From Fimbriimonas ginsengisoli Gsoil 348 (GTDB lineage Bacteria > Armatimonadota > Fimbriimonadia > Fimbriimonadales > Fimbriimonadaceae): 64,000 nt of DNA. Position 1 is the first letter of the stretch. Every line of letters starts with the position of its first letter. The position numbers were made by a program, and so were the translations under genes. Positions 28,342 to 36,203 of this stretch are shown here, one piece after another. Location of the stretch: contig CAMCVK010000013.1 in the NCBI GenBank assembly GCA_945881865.1, forward strand, positions 18,838 to 82,837. Direction: 5' to 3'. The notes below the pieces were generated by a model. The model saw only the letters and a list, made by a program, of their open reading frames with translations, was not told where the DNA came from and ran no database searches.

Positions 28342-29376
28342 ATGAAACAGAAACTTAATTTCGGCCTCGGTCTCGCAACGCTCGCCTTCGGCATCGCGCT
28401 GTTTGGCTGTGCTCCGACCGATGACACCGCAGGGGCTAAACCGGCCGGCGAAAAGCCCGACGGCTCGGCGGCAAAGCTTGCCGGCACGATTAACATCGAC
28501 GGCAGCTCGACGGTGTATCCGATCGCGCAGCTTCTCGGCGAGGACTTCAGCAAGAACAACCCGGACGTGACGGTAAACGTGAGCAAGTCCGGCACCGGTA
28601 GCGGCTTCACCAAGTTCCTCAACGGCGAGATCGACATCGCGACCGCCAGCCGACCCATCGAAGAGAAGGAGCTCGAGCGAGCCAAGGCAAAGTCGATCGA
28701 CTTCGTGGAAGTTCCGATCGCATTCGATGGCGTCTCCATTGTTGTGAACCCGGCAAACACCTGGGCAACCAGCATGACTCTTGCCGAACTGAAGATGGCT
28801 TGGGCGGCCGACAGCACGGTGAAGACCTGGAAGGACATCAACCCAGCTTGGCCAGCAGATGCCATCACGTTCGTCGGCCCGACCGACAACCACGGAACCT
28901 ACGAATACTTCACCGAAGCCGTGAACGGCAAGAAGAACCAGATTCGAAAGGCGTATCAGCCGAACCAGGAGTACACGACCATCATCCAAGCAGTCGCGAA
29001 CGACAAGAACACGATTGGCTACGTTGGGTTCAACTACCTGGAAGAGAATGCCGACAAGGTGAAGGCCGTCGCCGTTGACACCACCCTTCCGACGGTCGAG
29101 ACGATTGCTGACGGTAGCTACCGCCCGCTGAGCCGACCGCTGTTCCTCTACGTTTCGAAGAAGGCGTTCGACCGGGCCGAAGTCAAGGAGTTCTTGAAGT
29201 TCACGCTTGGTGCAGGAACGGAGGCCGTGGTTGAGGCAAAGTACGTGAAGCTTCCGCAGGACGCTTACGATGCGGTGCAGGCACGGCTTGATGCCGCAAC
29301 CATGGGCAGCGTCTTCCAGGGCGTTACGCCGGGAATGAAGATCACCGACATCCTCAAAAAGGAATCCACCAAGTAA
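28342..29376 (+). CDS. pstS: Phosphate ABC transporter substrate-binding lipoprotein
   Basis: Captures inorganic phosphate outside the inner membrane. A lipoprotein signal ends in ALFGC, with the Cys at about residue 27. The mature part has the family motifs DGSSTVYPIAQLLGEDF, SKSGTGSGFTKFLNGEIDIA and ASRPIEEKE, which hold the phosphate-binding Ser, Thr and Asp residues; the 344-residue length is typical. AGAAGAGAA precedes the ATG. It is followed closely by pstC (8 bp) and pstA. A Pho-box-like repeat lies upstream, so induction by phosphate limitation is likely. Confidence 0.94.
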   Translation: MKQKLNFGLGLATLAFGIALFGCAPTDDTAGAKPAGEKPDGSAAKLAGTINIDGSSTVYPIAQLLGEDFSKNNPDVTVNVSKSGTGSGFTKFLNGEIDIATASRPIEEKELERAKAKSIDFVEVPIAFDGVSIVVNPANTWATSMTLAELKMAWAADSTVKTWKDINPAWPADAITFVGPTDNHGTYEYFTEAVNGKKNQIRKAYQPNQEYTTIIQAVANDKNTIGYVGFNYLEENADKVKAVAVDTTLPTVETIADGSYRPLSRPLFLYVSKKAFDRAEVKEFLKFTLGAGTEAVVEAKYVKLPQDAYDAVQARLDAATMGSVFQGVTPGMKITDILKKESTK

Positions 29377-29384
29377 TCTAGCCA

Positions 29385-30317
29385 ATGATGCGGAACGCCC
29401 CGGTCCAGCACGTTTCTGGACAAAAATCAGCGCGGAGCGTTCCGCGGGCCGTTGAGTCTCTGATGCGATGGCTGACCTTTGCGTCGGCCCTTCTCAGCGT
29501 CGTGACGACCTTCGGCATCATCTGGGTCTTGCTGAGCCAGTCGATACCGTTCTTCCGAGCGGTATCTCCGATCGACTTTTTCACCGGCACCGAGTGGCGA
29601 CCCACCCGCGAGCCGGTGTCCTACGGCGTTTTGCCGCTTATCACCGGAACGCTGATCATCACCGTTGGGGCCGGGATCGTCGCCATTCCGCTTGGCCTGC
29701 TTAGTGCGATCTTCCTCAGCGAGTACGCCTCGGTTCGGGTTCGCTCGATTCTCAAGCCGTTGCTGGAGCTTCTGGCCGGAATTCCAACCGTCGTCTACGG
29801 CTACTTTGGCCTCTTCTTTGTCACGCCGCTGCTCAAACCGCTGCTTCCGGGCATTCAAAGCTCCAACGCGTTGGCCGGTGCCATCGTCGTCGGCATCATG
29901 ATTCTGCCATTGGTTTCCTCCTTGTGCGAGGACGCGCTCGCGGCCGTACCGAGGCCCTTGCGCGACGCGGCCTATGCCTTGGGCGCTACGAAAGCCGAGG
30001 TGACCACCCGAACCACCGTTCCGGCGGCCCTTTCTGGCATCATGGCGGCCTTCATTTTGGCCCTCAGCCGTGCGCTCGGTGAGACGATGGCGGTCGCGTT
30101 GGCGGCGGGTTCGACCCCGCAGCTCACCTTCAATCCGACCCAGAGCGTTCAGACGATGACGGCCTACATCGTCAGCACCTCGAAGGGCGATGCGCCGGCC
30201 GGAACAATGAAGTCTTACTCGCTCTTCGCGGTTGGCGTGACGCTCTTCGCGTTTACGCTTTTCCTTAACGTGATTGCTGCCCGGCTCGTGCGGAAGTTCC
30301 GGCAGGTGTACGCCTAA
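29385..30317 (+). CDS. pstC: Phosphate ABC transporter permease PstC
   Basis: A 310-residue inner-membrane permease with about six transmembrane segments. The EAA-type loop that contacts the ATPase reads DAAYALGATKAEVTTRTTVPAA, and LGETMAVALAAGSTP is typical of PstC. YGVLPLITGTLIITV marks the start of the transport core. The basic N-terminus (about 30 residues) is cytoplasmic. It overlaps pstA by one base (TAATG), so translation is coupled. Confidence 0.93.
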   Translation: MMRNAPVQHVSGQKSARSVPRAVESLMRWLTFASALLSVVTTFGIIWVLLSQSIPFFRAVSPIDFFTGTEWRPTREPVSYGVLPLITGTLIITVGAGIVAIPLGLLSAIFLSEYASVRVRSILKPLLELLAGIPTVVYGYFGLFFVTPLLKPLLPGIQSSNALAGAIVVGIMILPLVSSLCEDALAAVPRPLRDAAYALGATKAEVTTRTTVPAALSGIMAAFILALSRALGETMAVALAAGSTPQLTFNPTQSVQTMTAYIVSTSKGDAPAGTMKSYSLFAVGVTLFAFTLFLNVIAARLVRKFRQVYA

Positions 30318-31189
30318 TGATGACGGCCAGCAGCTACACCCGAAAGCGGCGGCGAAAGGACGGGGCGTTTCGCGCGCTCTGCTTCACGGCCGTGGCCTTC
30401 AGTGTGCTGCTGCTGTTCATCTTCCTGATCAAAATTGTCCACGACGGGGCACCGCGCTTCAGCCTCGAGTTCATCGGGTCGCCGCTTTCGGGTCGCCCGG
30501 CGCGGACGGGCATTTGGCCGGCGGTCGTTGGCAGCCTTTGGATCATGGCGCTCACCGGCGCACTGAGCGTGCCCATCGGAGTTGCCGCTGCGATTTATCT
30601 GGAGGAATTCACCCTTAAGAAAACCGCGTTCATCCGGTTTATCCAGCTGAACATTTCAAACCTCGCCGGCGTGCCGTCAATCGTCTACGGCCTGCTTGGG
30701 CTTGCGGTGTTCTCGCGCTGGTTCAACCTTCAGCAGAGCATCCTCGCGGGAGCGTTCACCATGAGTCTTCTCGTCCTGCCGATGGTCATCATCGTTACGC
30801 AGGAAGCCCTGCGCGCCGTGCCCCAGTCGTACCGAGACGGATCCTTGGCCCTTGGTTCGACCCGCTGGCAAGCCATTCGGCTTCAAGTGCTCCCGGCGGC
30901 GATGCCGGGCATTCTCACCGGCGTGATTCTCGCCATGTCGCGTGCCGTGGGCGAAACCGCTCCGCTCATCGTGGTCGGAGCCGCCAGTTTTGTGCCAGGA
31001 GCCCCGTCTAAGCTGAATGATCTTTACACCGTTCTGCCGATCCAGATCTTTGACTGGTCGCTGGAGTCGCGCAAAGGCTTCAACGATGCCGCAGCAAGCG
31101 CTATTCTGTTTCTGATGCTGCTTTTGCTTTCAATGAACTCCCTCGCGATCTGGCTTCGCGCTCGGAGCGCATCACGCTCCGTCCGATAG
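30317..31189 (+). CDS. pstA: Phosphate ABC transporter permease PstA
   Basis: Second permease subunit, 290 residues and about six transmembrane segments. The ATPase-contact loop is DGSLALGSTRWQAIRLQVLPAA and the typical SRAVGETAPLIVVGAA follows. In most bacteria pstB (ATPase) and phoU come next, but here an M42 peptidase with its own promoter-like hexamer follows and neither pstB nor phoU is found in the window. The ATPase must be encoded elsewhere for the transporter to work. Confidence 0.93.
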   Translation: MMTASSYTRKRRRKDGAFRALCFTAVAFSVLLLFIFLIKIVHDGAPRFSLEFIGSPLSGRPARTGIWPAVVGSLWIMALTGALSVPIGVAAAIYLEEFTLKKTAFIRFIQLNISNLAGVPSIVYGLLGLAVFSRWFNLQQSILAGAFTMSLLVLPMVIIVTQEALRAVPQSYRDGSLALGSTRWQAIRLQVLPAAMPGILTGVILAMSRAVGETAPLIVVGAASFVPGAPSKLNDLYTVLPIQIFDWSLESRKGFNDAAASAILFLMLLLLSMNSLAIWLRARSASRSVR

Positions 31190-31203
31190 CACGGTTTATT
31201 GCG

Positions 31204-31209
31204 CATAAT
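31204..31209 (+). promoter_or_regulatory. Candidate leaderless -10 element of the M42 peptidase gene
   Basis: CATAAT, then eight bases, then ATG 31218. It favours that ATG over the TTG at 31209. Confidence 0.45.
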
Positions 31210-31217
31210 TGAGCGAT

Positions 31218-32291
31218 ATGCGCGAGGCATCTTTCAAATTTTTTAGCCAGTTCGTCAACATCCCGTCCCCATCTGGATTCGAAGAGACGGCCGCCGAGGC
31301 CTACCTCGCTTACGTTGGCGACTTTGCGGATGCGATCACGACGGATGTTCACGGGAACGTGGCCGCTATTTTGAACCCGCATGCCGAGACCAAGATCATG
31401 CTGGCCGGACACATGGACGAGATCGGCTTCATTGTTCACTACATCAGCGAGAAAGGCTTCGTCTACTTCCAGGCGATTGGCGGACATGACACCGCGATTC
31501 CAGTCGGGCAGCGGGTTTGGGTGTACGGCAAGGAGAAGGTTGCGGGCGTGATTGGGCGTAAGGCGATCCATCTCATGGACGAGGAAGAGCGCAAGCGACG
31601 TATCGAAATGCACGATCTTTGGATTGACGTCGGGGCAGACTCGCGCGAAGAAGCCGAGGAGCTGATCTCGCTGGGAGACTGTGTGACCTACCAGGTGGAG
31701 TTCCAGCGGCTGCTGGGCAACCGGGCTACGGCGCGTGGTTTCGACAACAAAATGGGCACGTTTATCGTTGCCGAAGCGCTTCGTAGCCTCAAAGAAGAGG
31801 GCGGATTGCACCCCGAAGTCGGCGTCTACGCCGTGGCGACCGTTCAGGAGGAGATTGGCCTGCGCGGTGCCCGCACATCGAGTTTTAGCATCAATCCGCA
31901 AGTTGGCCTGGCGGTCGACGTGAACCACGCGATGGATACGCCGTCGGTTTCAAAGGCTCGGTATGGAGAATTGAACGTTGGCGATGGGCCCAGCGTGATG
32001 CGCGGTCCGAACTCGAATCCGGTCGTCTTTCGGATGATTCTTGACGCATGTAAAAAGGCAGAGATTCCGTACCAAGTCGACGTGAGCCCCCGAGGCACTG
32101 GCACCGACGGCAACGCGATGCAGCTGAACCGCGCGGGGATGGCGACGGGAATCGTTGGCGTTCCTTTACGCTACATGCACACTCCGTGCGAAGTGCTTTC
32201 GATTACGGACGTTGAGAACTGCGCCCGCATGATGGCCGCCTTCTGCCGCGAAGTCACGCCCGAGACGGACTTCACCCCGCGAGTGGTCTAA
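31218..32291 (+). CDS. M42 family aminopeptidase/endoglucanase-like hydrolase
   Basis: A 357-residue two-metal peptidase of the FrvX/YsdC/CelM group, tetrahedral aminopeptidases that cut short peptides in the cytoplasm. Metal ligands are visible: GHMDEIGF, Asp in ARGFDNKMG, the catalytic pair in VQEEIGLRGA, Asp in AVDVNH and the C-terminal His in MHTPCEV. Length is normal. The start ATG 31218 is set by the CATAAT hexamer; the track start TTG 31209 lies within it. tRNA-Leu follows after 53 bp. Confidence 0.9.
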   Translation: MREASFKFFSQFVNIPSPSGFEETAAEAYLAYVGDFADAITTDVHGNVAAILNPHAETKIMLAGHMDEIGFIVHYISEKGFVYFQAIGGHDTAIPVGQRVWVYGKEKVAGVIGRKAIHLMDEEERKRRIEMHDLWIDVGADSREEAEELISLGDCVTYQVEFQRLLGNRATARGFDNKMGTFIVAEALRSLKEEGGLHPEVGVYAVATVQEEIGLRGARTSSFSINPQVGLAVDVNHAMDTPSVSKARYGELNVGDGPSVMRGPNSNPVVFRMILDACKKAEIPYQVDVSPRGTGTDGNAMQLNRAGMATGIVGVPLRYMHTPCEVLSITDVENCARMMAAFCREVTPETDFTPRVV

Positions 32292-32344
32292 GATCTGAAC
32301 GCCCGCGCGCCCGGCGAAGAGTGTGGTATCTTCTTGCCTGGAGC

Positions 32345-32430
32345 GCGCGGGTGGCGGAATTGGTAGACGCACTACCTTGAGGTGGTAGCGCCCACAAAGC
32401 GTGAAGGTTCGAGTCCTTTCCCGCGCACCA
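32345..32430 (+). tRNA. tRNA-Leu (GAG)
   Basis: Acceptor stem GCGCGGG/CCCGCGC, discriminator A and encoded CCA. The D arm contains GGTAGACGC, the anticodon stem CTACC/GGTAG encloses TTGAGGT with anticodon GAG (reads CUC/CUU), the variable arm is long as in class II tRNAs, and the T loop is TTCGAGT. T-rich sequence follows. Confidence 0.95.
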
Positions 32431-32471
32431 ACTTTTTGAACTTTTCTTGAGTTCCTTCCCATCTACTTTTC

Positions 32472-34865
32472 ATGGAGGAGAGGCCGTATCACTTGCCAGG
32501 GCAAAGCGAAAGGCTCCTCTTCGTTCTGGTGGTATCCGTTGACTCCGCCGACTTCGTAATGGTGACTCCGTTCCGCTCTGCCCTCGAGGCGGCTGCAGAG
32601 AAAAAATACGGTTCCGTGCACCTGACCGCCGAAATTGAAGCCGATGGCGGCGTCCCTTTGCCCGGGCAGTTAGAAAACTGGAAAACCTTTGCGAGCCTTT
32701 GCTCGCCCGATCAATGGGCTGTCTCTGTAGCCGTACACGGCCTCATTCGCGCGTCCCATTCTGACGAGTGGACATTTGAAGAACTCGGAAGTTTCGGTGA
32801 CTTTGCGCCGGACCGCTTCCTTGTCGGCCGGCGGCGAGAGCTGTCCGGAGTTGAAACTCGCAGAAGTCCCATTGCCTCGCGAAGCCTGATCGTGGGTCGT
32901 CACGCTGAGTTCGACGAGGTTATTCGCCAACTTACGGCAAACCGCTTGAGCTGGTTGCTTGGCATGCCGGGTACGGGAAAGAGCGAACTGGCGCGGCTCA
33001 TCTGGGAGGCGTCCGAGCCGGAGCCCTCAGCGTTTCCCGTGCGATACGTTGACCTGCAAGGTGCTACCGACGGCGGGTTTGCCGGCCATGCGATTTTGCG
33101 TCAGCTTGGGGCCGTTAAGCTACCGATGGAAACCCCGTGGGCGGCGATTCAGCGGACAATGGCTACATTTTCGGGCGGCCTCATCCTGGACTTGGTAGAC
33201 CCGAATCTCCTCTCTGCGCAGGAGCACCTCCCAGCGTTGCTGGATGCCGCGCCGGGCCTGCACGTTCTGCTGGTGGCCAGAACCCCTTCCGCAGGAAGCA
33301 TGCTTCCTCGGTATGTGCTCGATGGATTACCGTTCCCCGGAGAAGAGGTTGGGTTCCCAGAAGTTCTCCAGTTTGACGCGGTGAAGCTGTTTGAGGACAA
33401 AGCCCAGGCCCTGTCGCCAAAATTTCGAGTTAGCGATCGCAACGCAGCCGATGTTTCGCAGTTGGTTAGGGAAGTTGCGGGCAATCCCTTGGCAATCGAG
33501 ACGCTGGCAAAAAACACCAACATGTTTAGTCCGCGGCAGTTAGTGCGGCGGCTGCAAGACCGCGTGCGGAGTCTGCGCTTGGGCGAGGACCGCTTTTCGG
33601 CAAGCATGGACGTTTGGCTGCGAGATCAATCGCCCGACGATATTCTCGTTTTGCGCCTGATGGGGCAGGTCTCTTCCCCGGTCACGGTTGACGACGTTGC
33701 CGATCTGGCCGAGGGCCTCCTGCCGCCCGATGCGGTGATTCGTACCTTTCAAAGCTTAATTTCGAATTCGCTGCTCGCGGAAGATCCCGGTTGGGAAGAC
33801 AAGCGGTTCCTAGTGGAGAGCAACGTTGCCCGCTGGGTGCGGGCCAACCATGCGCCGTGGGATGAAGCCGATTTCCGCCGCCGCCGTTCGTCTTGGGTGA
33901 TAAGACTTTGCCGCAAAGAAGGGGAATCGAAGTTTTCCGATCTTGACGCGACGTTCTCGGACCTTGCCGCCGCCGCCGAAGGCGACGTGGAAGAAGCAGT
34001 TCAAATCGCGATTCTGGCGCACCTCCACTGGGTTGACCGGGGATACCTGGTGGAGGGCTTTCAGCTTCTGAAGCGGCTCGGTACGAAAGAAGGGGTTGTC
34101 CGCGCCGCCGGGTATCCGCAGTTGTTGACCATCACGAGCTACGTTGCCGCCGAGGTGGGAGAGTTTTCGGCGGCAAGGCTCGCAGCAAAAGAGGCAATTT
34201 TGTTGGCGGCCAAAAACGGAGACTTTCGTCGGTCGCTGGGAGGCTGGTGTTCTTTGGCCCACTTAGCTTACGTGAGCGGGCGGGTGGCGAGGGCGTTCAG
34301 AATTGCTGAACGCGTGTGGCATCGATGGATGCATCAGACTGATGATCCGCGAAGACCCGCCTTGGCCTGCAATATTTTAGCCTATGCGGCTAGAGTCCCA
34401 CTTGAGAGTCAGATACACCGGCGCGAGTCAGCGATTCGGACGATGCGTGAAATCCTTGCTGAGCTGGAAGCGCCGCTCTCTGAGCCGATGCTTGAGGCAA
34501 CGCGGTGCATGAATCTCATTGACTGGCAGATCACAAGTGGTCGGTTTGAGGACACTCCGTCGCTCCTTGGTCGTGGGTGGAATGCCTTCAAGGAGAGTAA
34601 AAACTTTACTAGCCAGGCTCGAATTTTGCGGAACGCTGCGTACTGGCGAGTGGCGATGGGCGATGCGGCGGGGGCGGTCCGGCTCTTCGCAAGCGCCCGA
34701 CAGATTCCGTACTCAAGGCCACGCCACGAGGAACAAGCTCGCTCAGAAAGGCAGATGTGGGATCTTCGAAAGATTCTTGGGCCGGAAAAGTACCAGGAGG
34801 AACTCCTCCGTGGAGACATATCCGACCCAGAAAATGTGCTTAAAGAAATTATAACCGGTATTTAG
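32472..34865 (+). CDS. STAND-like ATPase with TPR-type C-terminus and degenerate cyclase-like N-terminus
   Basis: A 797-residue protein. Residues 1-130 resemble the last part of a class III nucleotide cyclase domain (CSPDQWAVSVAV then WTFEELGSFGDF, like the tail of cyclase-ATPase regulators), but the metal-binding and substrate part is absent. An NB-ARC/AAA-like domain follows: SLIVGRHAEFDEVI, Walker A GMPGTGKS near 164, and LILDLVDP as a Walker B-like strand. A winged-helix-like part and about 300 residues of TPR-like helices complete it. Such STAND proteins are signalling or defence switches triggered by ligand binding to the repeats. It starts 41 bp after tRNA-Leu, a common insertion site. 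Intact frame; role unknown. Confidence 0.7.
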   Translation: MEERPYHLPGQSERLLFVLVVSVDSADFVMVTPFRSALEAAAEKKYGSVHLTAEIEADGGVPLPGQLENWKTFASLCSPDQWAVSVAVHGLIRASHSDEWTFEELGSFGDFAPDRFLVGRRRELSGVETRRSPIASRSLIVGRHAEFDEVIRQLTANRLSWLLGMPGTGKSELARLIWEASEPEPSAFPVRYVDLQGATDGGFAGHAILRQLGAVKLPMETPWAAIQRTMATFSGGLILDLVDPNLLSAQEHLPALLDAAPGLHVLLVARTPSAGSMLPRYVLDGLPFPGEEVGFPEVLQFDAVKLFEDKAQALSPKFRVSDRNAADVSQLVREVAGNPLAIETLAKNTNMFSPRQLVRRLQDRVRSLRLGEDRFSASMDVWLRDQSPDDILVLRLMGQVSSPVTVDDVADLAEGLLPPDAVIRTFQSLISNSLLAEDPGWEDKRFLVESNVARWVRANHAPWDEADFRRRRSSWVIRLCRKEGESKFSDLDATFSDLAAAAEGDVEEAVQIAILAHLHWVDRGYLVEGFQLLKRLGTKEGVVRAAGYPQLLTITSYVAAEVGEFSAARLAAKEAILLAAKNGDFRRSLGGWCSLAHLAYVSGRVARAFRIAERVWHRWMHQTDDPRRPALACNILAYAARVPLESQIHRRESAIRTMREILAELEAPLSEPMLEATRCMNLIDWQITSGRFEDTPSLLGRGWNAFKESKNFTSQARILRNAAYWRVAMGDAAGAVRLFASARQIPYSRPRHEEQARSERQMWDLRKILGPEKYQEELLRGDISDPENVLKEIITGI

Positions 34866-34892
34866 TACGCAGTATTTCGGGAGCTCGAAGGC

Positions 34893-34898
34893 GATAAT
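34893..34898 (+). promoter_or_regulatory. Candidate leaderless -10 element of the Ig-like protein gene
   Basis: GATAAT, nine bases before ATG 34908, without a Shine-Dalgarno sequence between them. Confidence 0.4.
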
Positions 34899-34907
34899 TG
34901 GGTTGCT

Positions 34908-35276
34908 ATGAAAGCACCCGTACTTGTTGTCGCTGTTCTTGGCCTAATTGGTCTCGCATTTGCCGCCCTCGATGGCAATTCTGTTCCCATCGTCGCCACC
35001 CCCGACCAGTCGTCCATCTCGGCCGGCGCCTCGACGGGCGTCACCGTTCAGATGTCGCAGGCCGCAACCTCCGACACAACGGTCATGCTATCGAGCTCCA
35101 ACCCTTCGGTCCTGGCCACGCCGGGGTCAGTCATTGTCCGGCAAGGAAACCAGTCGGCCCGCTTCAACGTCATCTCCTCGCCGGTTGCCGGAAAAGAGCC
35201 GAGCCCGGGAACGGCGGTGACCATCACCGCATCCGCCAACGGCGGCTCGGCGTCGACCACCATCACCGTGAACTAG
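34908..35276 (+). CDS. Small secreted Ig-like domain protein
   Basis: A 122-residue protein with a signal peptide (MKAPVLVVAVLGLIGLAFA) and one beta-sandwich rich in Ser, Thr and Val. The pattern of SSSNPSVLATPGSVIV, QSARFNV and VTITASANGGSASTTITV matches bacterial Ig-like domains usually found in tandem in surface proteins. Here there is only one domain and no sorting signal. It may be a lone adhesin or structural module. It has its own promoter-like hexamer; lipA starts 36 bp after its stop with another. Confidence 0.7.
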   Translation: MKAPVLVVAVLGLIGLAFAALDGNSVPIVATPDQSSISAGASTGVTVQMSQAATSDTTVMLSSSNPSVLATPGSVIVRQGNQSARFNVISSPVAGKEPSPGTAVTITASANGGSASTTITVN

Positions 35277-35300
35277 GGAACCATTCGGAGCCTCGGGGGC

Positions 35301-35306
35301 TATACT
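35301..35306 (+). promoter_or_regulatory. Candidate leaderless -10 element of lipA
   Basis: TATACT, then six bases (CTTTAT), then the lipA ATG at 35313. Transcription starting about seven bases after the hexamer would begin at the start codon. Confidence 0.55.
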
Positions 35307-35312
35307 CTTTAT

Positions 35313-36197
35313 ATGTCCCAGCGGCTCCCCGAGTGGCTGACGATTCGACTTCCTAGACCGGACACGATTAAGGAAGTCGAATCGATGATGCGGGCCAAGA
35401 GCCTGCATACCGTTTGCGAAAGTGCGCGGTGCCCCAACATGCCCGAATGCTGGTCGAAGAAGACCGCAACTTTCATGATTCTTGGAGACACGTGCACACG
35501 TGCCTGCGGCTTCTGCGCCATTAAAGTTGGCAAGGGCCTAACCGTAGATGCCGAAGAGCCGGCGAACGTTGCAGACGTGGCCAACACCCTCGGCCTGAAG
35601 CATGTCGTTGTGACCTCTGTGGCGCGAGACGACCTTCCCGATGAAGGAAGCGGCCAGTTTGCCGACACGATTCGGTCGATCCATGCGCAGAATCCTCACA
35701 CGATCGTCGAAGTTCTGACGCCGGACTTCAAAGGGAAGCGGTGGTGTATCCAGAACGTTACGGATGCAGAACCCGAGATCTATAACCACAACATCGAGAC
35801 GATCGAGAGGTTGCACACCATCGTGCGGCCGCAGGCGAAGTATTCGCGAACGATGAGTGTGCTGAGAATTGTTAAAGAACTGAACCCAAAGATCTACACA
35901 AAATCGGGCCTGATGCTCGGGCTTGGAGAGACGAAGGACGAGGTTGTCCAGACGCTTCGCGACCTACGCGCCATCGGCGTGGACGCAGTGACCATCGGTC
36001 AATATCTGCGACCCACGATGCGGCATCTTCCGGTGGCCGAGTACGTTCACCCGGACGTCTTTAAAGAATACGAAGGCATCGGCGAAGAGATCGGGTTTGT
36101 CTTCGTGGCGTCTGGCCCATTCATTCGAAGCTCCTACAACGCGATCGACTTCTCCAAGAAGGTCATGAGTGAGCGCTTAGAAAAGAGCGCCGCTTAG
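35313..36197 (+). CDS. lipA: Lipoyl synthase
   Basis: A radical SAM enzyme inserting two sulfurs into octanoyl chains on lipoyl-dependent proteins. The auxiliary cluster motif is SARCPNMPECW and the radical SAM CxxxCxxC is TCTRACGFCAI; the C-terminal RSSYNA motif supplies the Ser ligand of the auxiliary cluster. At 294 residues the length is normal. No lipB is adjacent. tamB begins six bases after the stop, so lipA may head the envelope operon. Confidence 0.97.
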   Translation: MSQRLPEWLTIRLPRPDTIKEVESMMRAKSLHTVCESARCPNMPECWSKKTATFMILGDTCTRACGFCAIKVGKGLTVDAEEPANVADVANTLGLKHVVVTSVARDDLPDEGSGQFADTIRSIHAQNPHTIVEVLTPDFKGKRWCIQNVTDAEPEIYNHNIETIERLHTIVRPQAKYSRTMSVLRIVKELNPKIYTKSGLMLGLGETKDEVVQTLRDLRAIGVDAVTIGQYLRPTMRHLPVAEYVHPDVFKEYEGIGEEIGFVFVASGPFIRSSYNAIDFSKKVMSERLEKSAA

Positions 36198-36203
36198 CGG
36201 AAC

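Noticed and set aside
28270-29385. 371-aa minus-strand ORF opposite pstS
   Set aside because: Shadow of the clear pstS gene; no motif and no start signal.
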